Source: Cacajao melanocephalus
Taxonomy: Eukaryota > Chordata > Mammalia > Primates > Pitheciidae
NCBI GenBank assembly: GCA_963573385.1
Contig: CAUYLG010047082.1
Span: 1 to 64,000, forward strand
Direction of reading: 5' to 3'
Length of the DNA stretch: 64,000 nucleotides
Position 1 is the first letter of the stretch; the number at the start of each line of letters is the position of its first letter. The notes below the pieces were generated by a model. It ran no database searches and was not told the origin of the DNA. It saw only the letters and a program-made list of their open reading frames with translations. Of this stretch, positions 32,972 through 45,023 are shown piece by piece. Both the position numbers and the translations under genes were made by a program.

Positions 32972-33232
32972 GAGAGAGAGTTTTGCTTTTGTTGCCTGGG
33001 CTGGAGTGCAATGGCATAATCTTGGCTCACTGCAATCTCCAAGCAGTGAGGGTGAAGGAATTGGGTTCAAGCAATTATCCTGCCTCAGTCTCCTTAGTAG
33101 CTGAGATTATAGGCATGTGCCACCAAGCCCAGCTAATTTGGTATTTTCAGTAGAGACAGTGTTTCACCCTGTTAGTCAGGCTGGTCTTGAACTCTTGACC
33201 TCAGGTGATCTGTCTGCCTAAGCCTCCCAAAC
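32969..33232 (-). mobile_element. Alu SINE, reverse strand
   Basis: Antisense Alu from the oligo-T end ('gagagagagttttgcttttg') through 'ggctggagtgcaatggcata' and 'tgacctcaggtgatctgtct' to 'cctcccaaactgcg', where the 5' end of the element is cut off. Near 33041-33060 about 20 bases differ from any Alu, a local replacement in the right arm. Confidence 0.92.
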
Positions 33233-33739
33233 TGCGTCTTTTAACTACACTAGAAAATTCTGAGATAGTCACTATTTTATATTTTGGGGCTGAAAATAGA
33301 CATTAGATTTTTTGATATTCAGTTTCTTAACTTCTCTTTCATATTCCTGATTTTCCCTCTCTGTGTAGCCTCCTAAGAAATTTGCTCACATATATTTGAT
33401 ATTCTCATTTGTGACTTACCTATTTAATCACTGAGTTTTGATTTCAACAATATTTTTCCTTTCAAGATAATTCTATTGTGTATTTCTTAAATATTTCATA
33501 CAATGCTATTCTATATTCTGTTTCTGATAATTTCATTATCTGCAGTCTTTAGAGGTCTAAACTTTTTATTTCTGCTGATTCTCATTCACAGTGATTACTT
33601 CCTTGGGGTCTTGTGATCTCTGTGTTTTCTTTAACAAACTGTTTGATCTTACTCTGAGGAATTCAGCAGGTTTAAATTACAGGTACTTTTCTCTTAGCAG
33701 GATTTGTATCTGCCTTTGCAAAAAGCCTGAGAATACTAC
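33233..33739 (-). mobile_element. L1M-type LINE fragment, part 2
   Basis: The blocks 'gataatttcattatctgcag', 'cagtgattacttccttgggg' and 'ttctcttagcaggatttgta' follow an antisense old L1M pattern. It runs up to the MST element at 33745. Confidence 0.55.
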
Positions 33740-33744
33740 CACCT

Positions 33745-34133
33745 TGATATAGTTTGGATATTTGTCCCCACCCAAATCTCATGTTGAAATGTAATCCCCA
33801 GTGTTAGAGGTGGGGCCTGGTGGAAGGTGTTTGGGTTGTGGGATGGATCCCTCATGGCTTGGTGTTGTCCTTGTGATAGTGAGTACTTCCAAGATCTGCT
33901 TGTTTAAGTGGGTGGCACCTCCCCCTCATTTTTTTCCTCCTCCTGTTTTCACCATGTGGAGCACCAGCTCCTGCTTCATCTTCATCTGCTGGAGACCTCC
34001 CAAGAAGCGGAGCAGATGCTGGCACCATGCTTCCGTACAGCCTGCAGAACTGTGAACCAATTAAATCTCTTTTCTTTATAAATTTGCCAGTCTCAGGTAT
34101 TTCTTTATGGCAATGCAAGAATGGCCTAACACA
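33745..34133 (+). repeat. MST 5' LTR
   Basis: The LTR begins tgatatagtttggatatttg, has the 'caattaaatctcttttcttt' polyadenylation area near 34058-34077, and ends 'atggcctaacaca'. Compared by eye it differs from the 3' LTR at many positions, consistent with an ancient insertion. Confidence 0.9.
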
Positions 34134-35763
34134 GAAAATTGGTAACAAGGAATGGGCATTGCTATAAAGATATCTGAAAATATGGAAGCAGCTTTGAAAC
34201 TTGGTAATGGGCAGAGGTTGGAAGAGTTTGGAGGGCTCAGAAAAAGGAAGATGAAGGAAAGTTTGGGAATTTCTTAGAAACTAGTTAAATGATTGTGAAC
34301 AAACTGCTGATGGTAATATGGACAGTGAAGTCCAGGCCACTGAGGTCTCAGATGTAAATGAGGAACTTATTGGGAACTGGAGCAAAGGTCACCATTGTTA
34401 TGACTGTACTGTGTCCGTGTCCTAGAAATCTGTGAAATTTGAACTTCAGAATAATGACTTAGGGCATCTGGCAGAAGAAACTTCTAAGCAGTCAACTGTT
34501 CAAGAAGTGGTCTGGCTGCTTCTTACAGCCTACTCTCTGACACAGGAGTAAAGAAATGACATAAAGTTAGAAGTTACATTTAAAGAGGACGCAGAGCATA
34601 AAAGTTTGGACATTTTGCAAACTTTCTCTGCCATGTGGCAGAGAAAGAAAAAGTTTTTTTTTTGGGAGAGAAATTCAAGCAGACTGTGGTTTGAGCAACC
34701 ACTTGCTGGAGATATCTACAGAACCGAAAGGGAGCCAAGTGCTAATCCAAGACAATGGGGAAAAGAGACCTTCAGAGCAGCTCCTCTCATCACAGGCTCA
34801 TAATTCTAGGAGGAAAGACTGGGTTCAGGAGCCATGCCCTGAGCAGCCATGGGAGACTGCTCCTTGCATCCCAGCTGCTCTGGCTCCAGCCTTTGCTCAA
34901 AAGGGCCCAGGTATAGCTTAAACTGCTACTTTGGAGAACGCAAGCTGTAAGCTTTGGCAGCTTTCACATACTGTTAAGCCTACAGGGAAGCAGAGTGCAG
35001 GAGGAAAAGCTTGGCAGCCTGTAACTAGATTTCAGAGGATATATGAGAAAGCCTGGGTGTCCAGGAAGAAGCCTGCTGTAGGAGTGGGGACCTTACAGAG
35101 ACCCTCTACCAGAGAAGTGCCAAGGGGAAATGTGGGGTTGGAGCCTCCACACAGAATCCCCCACTGCCTAGTGGAGCTGTGGGAAGGAGATAATTGCCCT
35201 CTAGATTCCAGAATGGTAGATCCAACAGGAGACTGCACTCTGGGCCTCAGAAAAGGCACAGGTACTCAAAGACCTGTGATAGCAGCCTGTGGGCTGAACC
35301 CTGCAAAGCCACAGAGGTGGATCTGCACAAGGTCTTGGGAATTCATCTCTTGCACCAGTGTGCCCTGGATGTGGGACATGGAGTCATAGGAGATTATTTT
35401 GGAGCTTTAAGATTTAATCATGGCCCTGCTGGGCTTTGAACTTGCATGGGGCCTATAGTTCCTTTCATTTGACTGATTTCTTTTTTTTGGAATGGGAATG
35501 TTTACCCAATGCCGATACCTCCTTTGTACAGAAAACTGTACAAGGGAGTAACTACTGGTTTTTTATTTTACTTGGAAGTCACTAACTTGTTTATTTTCCA
35601 GGCTTATAGGTGGAAGAGATTTGCCTTATGTCAGATGAGATTATGGACTGTAGATTTTTGAGTTAAGACAGAATGAATTAAGATTTTGGGGGACTGTTGA
35701 GAAGGCATGATTATATTTTGGAGTATGAGAAGAACATGAAATTTGGGGAACCCAGGGGCAGAA
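34134..35763 (+). pseudogene. MST internal region (decayed, non-coding)
   Basis: About 1.6 kb of MaLR internal sequence, ending in a purine-rich tract (aggggcagaa, 35754-35763) just before the 3' LTR. The 152-codon frame at 34931-35389 is the longest in it. I see no zinc-knuckle, protease or reverse-transcriptase motif in that frame, so I do not call a gene. A small inverted repeat (ttgtacag/ctgtacaa) lies at 35524-35543. Confidence 0.8.
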
Positions 35764-36146
35764 TAACATAGTTTGGATATTTGTCCCCACCCAAATCCCA
35801 TGTTGAAATGTAATACCTAATGTTGGAAGTGGGGCTTGGTGAGGGGTGTTTGGGAAATGCGCGTGGATCCCTCATAGCTTGGTGTTGTCCTTACAATTGT
35901 GTGTACTCGTGAGAGCTGGTTGTTTTAAGTGTGTGACATCTCCTCCCTCACTCTCACTCTCTCCTGCTCCTGCTTTATCTTCCACCAACAGAAAAATGTT
36001 CTTGAGGCCTCCCGAGAAGCTGAGCAGATGCTGGTGCTGTGCTTCCTGTACAGCCTGTAGAACTATGAGCTAATTAAACCTCTTTTCTTTATAAATTATC
36101 CAGTCTCAGGCATTTCTTTATAACAATGCAAGACCAGCCTAACACA
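35764..36146 (+). repeat. MST 3' LTR
   Basis: It aligns with the 5' LTR from end to end and finishes 'gaccagcctaacaca'. The first bases have mutated (taacatag where the 5' LTR has tgatatag), so the canonical TG start is lost. Confidence 0.88.
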
Positions 36147-36151
36147 CACCC

Positions 36152-36475
36152 GAAACTCCTACATTTGGTGTTGACTCAGGATTGGGAGTTACAGGCTCTG
36201 CTTTACTACATTGGTGCAGGCACAAAGTTATTAGCTGGCAAGCAGGGCTGCTATTGGACTCTATCCTCAGGATATTAGACCTCCATCCTCAGGTCACTTC
36301 TCTAGGTGACCCACCACTCAGATCCCAAAGTCTAGTTTGCAGTAGTTCTTTTTTCTTTTCCTTCCCTAATGCTGCCAACCCCGTCTTCCTTGCCTTCGGA
36401 AGGGCACTTCTCGTCTCCCACTTGAAAGCTCAACAGTATTTCAGAACATTATTCTATCCTCTACCACAGGAAAGA
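36152..36475 (-). mobile_element. L1M-type LINE fragment, part 3
   Basis: The phrases 'gttgactcaggattgggagt', 'tgctattggactctatcctc', 'ggaagggcacttctcgtctc' and 'ctaccacaggaaagaatcta' are consistent with continuation of the antisense L1M that precedes the MST element. Confidence 0.5.
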
Positions 36476-38924
36476 ATCTAGGGGAGAGGATCTTTGCACA
36501 TTGCTGTGCTAACAGATGTAATTATAAAAATCATTGAAATTTTGATGATCTTAAGAGTTGGCTTTGGAATAATTTAGGTTAGCCTCTTAACCTAAGCTTG
36601 GTTAATGACATTTATGGAACTGCATCTGCATCCTGAGTACATCACAGTTCTAGGTTACCGGGGAGTAAAAATGAAAATAGGTCTTACTTGCGAAATGTTT
36701 TCAAACTCAAGACAAGAGAGGAAGTGACACATACAGATAAGCAACATAAACAAAACATAGACAGCTATGAAGCACTCTGACATCCGTTTGGAATGCTATC
36801 CACTGTTGGAAATACTCCACTTTGTTTAGTTTACAATTGAGAATCACTATGCAACCCACAGTTTATTTATCAGAACTATCAAACCACAGTTTATTTTTTA
36901 TTATAAAGAACACTTCTCACATGTATGACTGTTTTGCATTTTGACATAATCCCTTTCTGATAATACAGGGAAATTTCATTTTGATACTATGTTTTCAGCA
37001 AAGCAATTCTACCTCTTGCCAAGATAAAGTCTAATTTCATCCTCACAAAATGAGAAGGAAGGAATTTGCCTTCCTTTGACTATCCTCTCTCTTTATCATT
37101 AAGCAGCAAATTATAGAGCCCTATTTCAGCATAAGCACTACTACTTCACAGACTAAATATATTTTTCCCTTTCTTCGCTTATAGAAAGAGTAAAAAATAG
37201 AGTATCTTCTCTGCTGCCAGTACTGATATTGACAGGATGAATAAAGAATCATGTGTCTACCTTTCTTGCTATCTATGCAAAATGAAACTTTTTCTGATGT
37301 GGGGGCAAATGCACTCTCAGGCACATTTGCACCCTGCAGGCCTGAAACTGACAAAGGTCTACCCAATTCCAAGGACATAATGCCAGTCTCTAAACTAGTC
37401 ATATATATTACTATCCATTGTAATATTTTGGAATCATCTTCATAATGTTAATTTATTGCCTGCTTTCCCCACGCAATTTCCATAGTGAAAACAGTTGGGT
37501 GCTAACCTTTAAGCCAGACAAGTCATTTTGATTCTCATGCAATTATCTGTCCAATACACATTATATACAAAGCCCCTAGATCTTCCTTTATCTTAGTGCG
37601 TCAGAAAGTCTGTCTTCCATTACTTACTTGACAGGTACCTTATATTTGTTTACTACTTTTATACTTTTTGAAACATATATGCTTATATGATCTCAACTGA
37701 GTGCTATAATTGACCCAGAGAGATCTGAAGAATTAAATAAATTCCGGAAGGTAACAAAGCCAGTAAGCAGTACTGCTGGGTCCCAAACCCAATTCTTCCC
37801 ATTCTGTTTCCTTTTCCCTTTCCACTTCCCTTTCCAACTTATTATGATAAATTGGAATCATGGAGTGGAAAGGGAAGTTTTCATTTTGGTAAACATTGGT
37901 GGTGATTCACAATGTTGATCACAAGTATTTGGATAGACTGGACTGACAATATTCTATAACTATAATTTAGGGGCATAAGGCTAACTGAAAAAGAGAAGGA
38001 GAGACAGAGTTCTTGAGAGATGCTGAAAAAATATTTTCATCAACATGAATTTTCTGATTTTTCTGAAATATGTTAAAAAGTATTTGGGGATCTGTGAAAT
38101 CATTCTCAGTTTAGCCTTTAGTTCTTGCTTCATGAATTTTAAGAAGGAAAGTAAATCAATGCTTACTTGAAGAAACACAAAATTTATAGCTTTGCAATTG
38201 GCCTACTGCTTACAAACAGCAGGGTTAATATTGTAATGCTTAGATACTGAAAAACAAAACATTAGTGGTCCAAGATTATTTAATCCCATCAAACGCCCAA
38301 CTGAAATTTTGTCTTTAAATGTAAAATAATGTCACAAGCAATCATGCTGAATGCCTGTGTTAATGTAATTTACGTGACTTATAAATTTATTTCTCATTTG
38401 TTAAGTTCTATTGAGTGAAGACATTTAAAATGTGATCAATATTGTTTATAGCTAGCTGCTGAAATATGAGGAAAGCTAAGACCATAAAACATGAACTGGA
38501 ATGCTGCTAACACAACCCAATAATAAATAAATGTGTTAATTAGAAGCATTTAGAATGTGTTGTTAGTGCCATGCTTACTTTCTGAGAGAAGGTTCCAGAG
38601 GCTTAGTAATAGCTATTTCAGTGTTTATCGGGTCTCATAAGTGGAAAGATTCTCTTAATTGCAGCTCAGTTTTGTTAGTATTTGTTAATGACAAAAATAG
38701 TATCTCCGATAAGTAAAATAGAGAATAGTCCCACATACATTCTCCCAAGCTGTTTTATCTACCTAATTTTACATTGCTCAGACAGATCATTCCTGCTGGA
38801 AAAAAGTCTCAGATTATAAGGATATTGATAAACTTATTATCAAATGAGGATAAATGGTTTCAAAGACATATTTCAAAACCATATATGTATGTCCAAAATG
38901 GCAAGTGGGAATAATTCTGGATTA
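36476..38924. other. Single-copy interval with one likely MIR scrap
   Basis: No gene is recognised. A weak antisense MIR-like part lies at about 37690-37805 ('ggtaacaaagccagtaagca', 'ctgggtcccaaacccaattc'). The rest, including 37830-38920, shows no named repeat, and its AT-rich character is ordinary. Confidence 0.45.
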
Positions 38925-39105
38925 GGATGAGAAGATCTGAATTTTAATATTCACTCTACCATTTTCTACCTCTGCGACTTTGGAAAAATTACCTAACATT
39001 ACCAAGTCAGTTTTCTAAATAAAACAGAAACAAATAAATAAAAAACTGTGAAAATAGTGGTCCAACCTCCCTTATTACGTGTTATGAGGAATAAGTAATA
39101 GTGGA
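38925..39105 (+). repeat. MIR SINE
   Basis: The sense MIR order is visible: 'gatctgaattttaatattca', 'tctgcgactttggaaaaatt', 'acctaacatt', and a later 'gtgttatgaggaataagtaa'. Confidence 0.6.
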
Positions 39106-39122
39106 AGTATAGAAAAAGTTTA

Positions 39123-39463
<341 letters not shown>

Positions 39464-39500
39464 AAAAAATATATATATATACATATATATGTACACATAT
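39464..39500 (+). repeat. (TA)n / TACA-rich microsatellite in Alu tail
   Basis: The Alu A-tail passes straight into atatatatatacatatatat-type sequence. Confidence 0.9.
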
Positions 39501-41259
39501 AAGTTTAATGAGATGTAAGTATTATTTTACAGCATATTCTCAAAATAAAAGCTATAATAATTCAGTAGTAATGTGCAAACTTCCAGATGGTACTTCTTTA
39601 CCAGAATAAAACAAGATCGAGAATGAGAATACATTATTTATAAGGGTAAGGTTACTCAAAATTGGAAGAAAAGCAACATTAATAAAAGTGTAAAATGTAA
39701 GTTCTGTTTTGTGATTTTTTTTTCAGCTGATGAAGAACAAGAATAGGACTTGGAGAATCTCTTAATTTGGCTTCTTCTCAGGAGGCATCTCAGGAGACAT
39801 AAACATCCTTGCATGTAACACATATACAAATATATTTAAGCACAGAACTGAAAATCTGGTTTATACACTAAAATTGCTTCCTAATGCTGGACAAATTTAG
39901 ACTCTGGGAAAAAGTAAAATATATTAATAATAGTATGAGAAGATTCAAAACAGCATATGCTTAAACTTTGGGTCTAAATCACAAGTGTACATTTAAAATG
40001 CAAAGTGAGGATACAGAGAAGATGTGCACAGTAAGAATTTTATTACAGAAAAAAATTAAATGTTACTCATTTGTTTCCCTATGGGTTGTTTCTATTAAGT
40101 TTGGAAATTTTCATTACTGTTATAAATCTTTACCCTAAATGCCAAAGAGTAACACCTACTGTGTAAGAAGGAAATTAGGCTTTTAATCAAGAAGTTAGGA
40201 GCTTCCTGGGAAATAGCTGAAAAAGGCGATTACTTTATATTTCAATCATTTGAAAAGCAGAAAATTCTGTAAAATATTGAATCTTTATTGAATATTGGCA
40301 TTCAGAACATCTGATGATTATGAAGAAAAAGCATTATTTTTCAGCAATAGAAATGGATATCTCTTTCTCTCACGTAGCCTAGTAGTTCATTGAAAGGCTA
40401 TGACGTATTCAAATTTATCTTAACAAGTCTTCTCAGTGGATATTCAGTTGTTTCTATTTTCTTTGCCATGAGGAATAACAGAAGTACACAGAGATGGTAT
40501 TTGATACAGATTTTCAAAGACGGATTCATGGGGCCAGGGAGAACAGCAGAACATATGGGCAGAAGGAGAATTTCAAAGGAATAGAAGGGTAATATGCATG
40601 AAATCAGAGCATGTTGCACTCAGCATGGATGGTGAGAGACGCTGGGAGGTCAGGATGTAATGAGAGTTGCAGTGCATGAGCATGAAGGTGGGGGGGGGTC
40701 CCCTTGCTCGAGCTTACTAAGAGCTCATTTACATATTTGGTTTCTGATAAAACCTGTGTTAAAAACATGGCTTTGTTTCTGACACACAAAAAAGTGTGAA
40801 AAGAATTGTCAGCAATGCTATGTCAAAGGGTTTTTTCAAAAGAGAAATATGACAAAAGATGTGTTTTAGGAAGATACAGCTTTTGTGACAGGATTGAAGA
40901 ATAGATTTGAAGGACTGGAGACTTGAGGCAGAGAAAGCAGTCAGGGATTTCTTATAACATTTCACTCAAGGATTTATGGAACCCTAAGCTAAGGCAGTGA
41001 AAGGAGAGATGAAGAAGAAACATCATTACAAGCCATTTTGCTTTATTTTGTTTATCTGATAGAATTTGATGAACTGCTGATTGAGGGTAAGGGAAGAGAA
41101 AAAAAGTTGAAGGTAACAGATTACTAGCATAGCTGCTGGAGGGGAAAGTCAATGTAATAAGTAATACGAAGAACTCACAAGGAGGAGGTGTGCTGGGCTG
41201 ATAGGCTGGAGTCAGTTATTCTGAATGTGTCTATTTCTTCCCATCTGTGTACAGGACTA
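39501..41259. other. Single-copy interval, nothing recognised
   Basis: No repeat family or exon is recognised. A run of nine G lies at 40690-40698. Confidence 0.45.
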
Positions 41260-41892
41260 AACTCTACAGCATGAACGACTGCAACAGCCCATTAACTGTT
41301 TGTTTCTCTGCTTCCAGTTTGTCCCTCAAATCCATTCTCCATAGAATAGCCCTCAATATCTTTGTAAAATGGAAATAAAAGTATTTTACTCTCATACTCA
41401 TATCATCGAAGAGGCTTCCCTCTGCACTTAAAATAAAATCCAAAGTGAATCCCATCTTCCACTGCCAATCTCTCCAGCCTCAGCTCCTGCGCCTCTCTCT
41501 CTCTCATATGCTACTTCCAACTCTGGCACTCTGTATGTGCCAAGTTTCATTCCATCTTGTCTTTGGGCCTTTATACAGGCTGTTCTTCCTGTGCGTGCGC
41601 ATATATTTGCACGGCTGAATCTTTTTATTTCTGTCCCAGATTAAATCTCATCTTTTACAGGAGAGGAGTGATTACACGTTGTAAAGTATGCCTCCTTCTT
41701 TATGTTTATTTTCTTATGTCTTATAAATATAGCATGCATCATTTGATTATATATTTTTTGTCTCTTTACCCTCAGAATGAAAATCCTTTTTACTAAGAAG
41801 GGACTTTACTTACTTTTTTACTGCTCATTCCTAACACGTAGGGTAGTCTTGACAGTGAACAGGTAGTCAATAAATATTTGTTAAATGAAAGA
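41260..41892 (+). mobile_element. L2 LINE 3' end, long
   Basis: The sense L2 pattern is clear over 600 bases: 'aaaataaaatccaaagtgaa', 'gggcctttatacaggctgtt', 'cccagattaaatctcatctt', and the tail 'aggtagtcaataaatatttg' with 'ttaaatgaaag'. The upstream part still belongs to ORF2. Confidence 0.8.
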
Positions 41893-42211
41893 AAACATGT
41901 TGTGTTTGAAGTGGCCCATGGTACAACTATGTGCAAATAGCTAGGGAGCAGTTTTGAGCCCAAGGGAAAAAGCAAGCCTGGAGAAAAGAGTTACAGAAAT
42001 TAGGTACAGTTGAACTATGAGTGATTTATGGCTTTTAGGTTCAGCCCTCATTTGTGTTTGCATGTGTGAGTATGAGCTTTTCTGTGTGTGCATATGTTTG
42101 AGAAGAACAATTTTCCCTTAATGATTACTTGCAAATAACTTCATTATATCCTTCTCAGGACACAGATGCAAACTAAATCCTATCTCTCCTTTATCTCCCT
42201 TTACATGTCCA

Positions 42212-42280
42212 GTAGCCTGAATTGAGACCCTAGTTCTGCCACTTGATAGGTGTGTGACTTCAGGCAGGTCATCCAGCTTC
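42212..42280 (+). repeat. MIR SINE fragment
   Basis: A sense MIR head: 'gagaccctagttctgccact', 'ggtgtgtgacttcaggcagg'. Confidence 0.6.
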
Positions 42281-42470
42281 ACATATTCACTCAATAAGTA
42301 TTTATCCAGCACTTACCATGAACAGGCACTGTGCCACATGTTAAGTATGTAACGCTGAAATAGATAAACATGGACTCTACTTTCAAGAAGCACTTGTGAG
42401 GGTAATAAACAAATAATCATACAAATATATAAAGATTAATTATGTTAGGAACTATGAATGTAAGGCAAAG

Positions 42471-42515
42471 GGTAGGGTACAACCAGAGTTCAGGTAGGGT
42501 GCAACTAGAGTTCAG
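42471..42515 (+). repeat. 22-bp tandem duplication
   Basis: Two near-identical units (gggtacaaccagagttcagg / gggtgcaactagagttcagg) lie side by side inside the L2. Confidence 0.9.
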
Positions 42516-42628
42516 GAAGACTTCCCTAGAAAATAATTGTTGAGATCAGATGAATGAGTAGAAATTAACAGGTGAAGAAGGCAGAGGCAGGGTTCAAAGT
42601 CTCGAGCTGGAACTGAGCATGGCATGTT

Positions 42629-42993
42629 TGATATGGTTTGGCTATGTCCTCACTCAAATCTCATCTTCAGTTGTACCTCCCATAATTCCCTTGTGTTGTG
42701 GGAGGGTCCAGGTGGAAGGTAACTGAATGATGAGGGTGAGTCTTTCTCCAGCTGTTCTTGTGATAGTGAATAGGTCTCATGAGATCTGATGGTTTCATAA
42801 ACAGGAGCTCCCCTGCACAAAATCTCTCATTTCTCTCTTGTCTGCCACCATGTAAGACATGCCGTTTGCCTTCTGACATGATTGTGAGGCCTCCCCAGCC
42901 ACATGGACTCTGAGTCCTTTAAACCTCTTTTTCTTTATAAATTACCCAGTCTCAGGTATGTCTTTATCAGCAGCATGAAAACAGACTAATGCA
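42629..42993 (+). mobile_element. MST-type MaLR solo LTR
   Basis: Sense LTR from tgatatggtttggctatgtc to 'gaaaacagactaatgca', with 'ttgtgaggcctccccagcca' and 'tttctttataaattacccag'. The flanks atgtt (42624-42628) and acgtc (42994-42998) differ by two transitions and may be an aged target duplication. Confidence 0.92.
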
Positions 42994-43120
42994 ACGTCCA
43001 AGATGGACAGAGAATCACACTGACGAGTGATCACGGAACAAAGGAAACAGAAATGTGAGATGTGATGGCAAAGATCAGCCAAGGCCAGATCATGCAGGGC
43101 CTGAAGGCCATGTGAAGGAC

Positions 43121-44224
43121 TTCAGTGAATGAAGGAGACCCTATGTGCTGCCATTCACTGATAGCTTCATATTTCTCACACCGATAATACCACATATATT
43201 TTGGTATATGATTATGGAAAACTTACTGCATGTGGTAGAAAACATATTTCAAACTGTGGCTGTAAAAACTATAAATATAAACTATATACTCTGCCAAATA
43301 TGTAGAAGGCATATTTGAATAATCTGTGAAGTGCCTGTAAAGTGAATTGAATTCAAGTAATCTATGTTTGCATTGCTTCAAAAGAGTAAATCTTATATTT
43401 GCAAGAGGTTTCTCCCATTCACATACATGCTCATGATGTCAAATTTTTATAATAACAATAAACTACGAGTTCTGATTTCCAGAAGCAGTCTTCCTCATCT
43501 GAGCTTAAACTTCCATTTCTAATGCTGAAGAAAAAAGATCTTGTTAAGCAAATTAATATTGTGAAGAGGATTTCTTGGGAGGCCTTAGAGGCATATTTAA
43601 CCTAATTGCAGGGCCAACTACTTTATAATAGACGGCTTACATGCAAATGGAAGTTACTAAATATAAATTAGTTTGTTCATTACAGTGATCTAGTAAGACT
43701 CAGAAACATGTTTTCATTAGGTAACTCACTGTGATAAACTGGTAAAGCTACAGTTCATTAACTCATTCTTGCACTCATTCATTCACTCACTCAATCAACC
43801 TCCTTTCGAGTCTTTCCCCATCTCAGGATACAGAAATTCCATCCTTCTGAGAGTTGCTCAGGCCAAAGAACATGAAATTTTGGCTTTTCTCTGTCCCTCA
43901 TACCCCACATCAAACTTTCATCAGCCAATACTGCAGGTCCTCCAGCTTAAAGACACATGCAGAGACGTGCACAAACACAATTCTCCAACCTCTTGAATAA
44001 TTCCCTTGTAAGTTTCTCCAACTGGCACTAATGCATCAAGTGTTTTAAATATTTGTAGATCACAGAATTTCCTGGTATCTCTTCAGGAACTTTATGTTTA
44101 GAGCATCTATTTTAAGTGTTCTGAGTTCTATACAGTGACTTTAAAAAGTAGGCCTTTGTATCTCCATCCCCAAACCCTCCTCTAATCTTCAGTTGCATGA
44201 CAGACTTCCAGAATACCCAGTAAT
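43121..44224. other. Single-copy interval, nothing firm
   Basis: A short run of catt/cact-rich sequence at 43766-43800 may be the tail of an antisense L2. The 75-codon frame at 43769-43996 overlaps it and is not a gene. Confidence 0.4.
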
Positions 44225-44400
44225 CAACTTTAACACATTACCTTTCCCATCAGATATGTTTGACCTCCAAGATTCCTAATCTAAGTAACTAGTACCAGAA
44301 CCTACTTAGCCGCCCAAGCTAGAAACTTCTCTCTCTTCATTACTCCCTTGTCTCTGTTAAGAAATTACCAAGCACTATCTACTTTATCTCCTAAATACTT

Positions 44401-44403
<3 letters not shown>

Positions 44404-44431
<28 letters not shown>

Positions 44432-44436
44432 TTGAG
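44404..44436 (+). repeat. (TTA)n microsatellite in Alu tail
   Basis: Eight or nine TTA units precede the oligo-T end of the reverse-strand Alu at 44433. Confidence 0.93.
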
Positions 44437-44717
44437 ACAGAGTCTCACTCTGTGGCCAGGCACAAGGCTGGAGTGCAGTGGCACAATCTCGGCTCACTGC
44501 AACCTCGCCTTCCGGGATCAAGCAATTTTCCTGCCTCAGCCTCCTGAGTAGCTTGGATTCCAGACATGCGCCACCACGCCCAGCTAATTTTTGTATTTTT
44601 AGTAGAGAAGAGGTTTCACCATGTTGGCCAGGATGGTCTCGATCTCTTGACCTCGTGATCTGCCCATTTCGGCCTCCCAAAGTGCTGGGATTACAGGCTT
44701 AAGCCACCACGCCCAGT
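44433..44717 (-). mobile_element. Alu SINE (AluY/Sc-like), reverse strand, left of stacked pair
   Basis: Antisense Alu from 'tttgagacagagtctcactc' to 'gccaccacgcccagtc'. The phrase 'cttgacctcgtgatctgccc' is AluY/Sc-type. About 10 extra bases (ggcacaaggc) after 'tggccag' are a local insertion. It is flanked by tatttattatt-type sequence on both sides (44401-44412 and 44718-44730). Confidence 0.95.
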
Positions 44718-44727
44718 CTATTTATTA

Positions 44728-45023
44728 TTTTTTTTAAGACGGAGTCTCACATTGTCCCCCAGGCTGGAGTGCAGTGGTGCAATCTCAGCTTACTGCAGTC
44801 TCCGCCTCCTCGGTTCAAGAGATTCTCCTACTTAAGTCTCTAGAGTAGCTGGAACTACAGATGCCCACAACTACGCCTGGCTAATTTTTTTTTTTTTTTG
44901 TATTTTTAGTAGAGACGGAATTTTGCCGTGTTAGCCAGGATAATCTCGATCTCCTGACCTGTGATCCATCCGCCTTGGCCTCCGGAAGTGCTAGGATTAC
45001 AGGCGTGAGTTACCGTGCCCGGC
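44728..45023 (-). mobile_element. Alu SINE (AluY-like), reverse strand, right of stacked pair
   Basis: Antisense Alu from 'ttttaagacggagtctcaca' to 'gagttaccgtgcccggcc'. A long T-run (44887-44901) expands the A-linker. The host sequence cctacatactt right after it (45025-45035) echoes cctaaatactt before the pair (44391-44401), a target duplication that brackets both Alus. Confidence 0.95.

Larger units (their letters stand above)
33745..36146 (+). mobile_element. MST-type MaLR element with both LTRs
   Basis: This is a complete-looking LTR element: 5' LTR 33745-34133, internal region 34134-35763, 3' LTR 35764-36146. It is flanked by cacct (33740-33744) and caccc (36147-36151), a 5-bp target duplication with one mismatch. 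MaLRs have no envelope gene and were mobilised in trans by ERVL-type enzymes. It interrupts an L1M whose sequence appears to resume at 36152. Confidence 0.88.
42283..43120 (-). mobile_element. L2 LINE 3' region, split by an MST LTR
   Basis: The antisense L2 begins with 'cactcaataagtatttatcc' and goes on through 'acaggcactgtgccacatgt' and 'aacaaataatcatacaaata'. It resumes behind the LTR with 'gccagatcatgcagggcctg' and 'aaggccatgtgaaggacttc', which are L2 phrases in the right order. The LTR at 42629-42993 is therefore a later insertion. Confidence 0.75.

Noticed and set aside
32838..33104. Frame with a Val-Cys run near a membrane-like segment
   Set aside because: Artefact of the (TG)n array and the Alu that follows.
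34931..35389. 152-codon open frame in the MST internal region as a possible gag-like gene
   Set aside because: No zinc-knuckle or other conserved motif. It lies within a decayed non-coding MaLR body, and its length is explainable by chance in GC-richer sequence.
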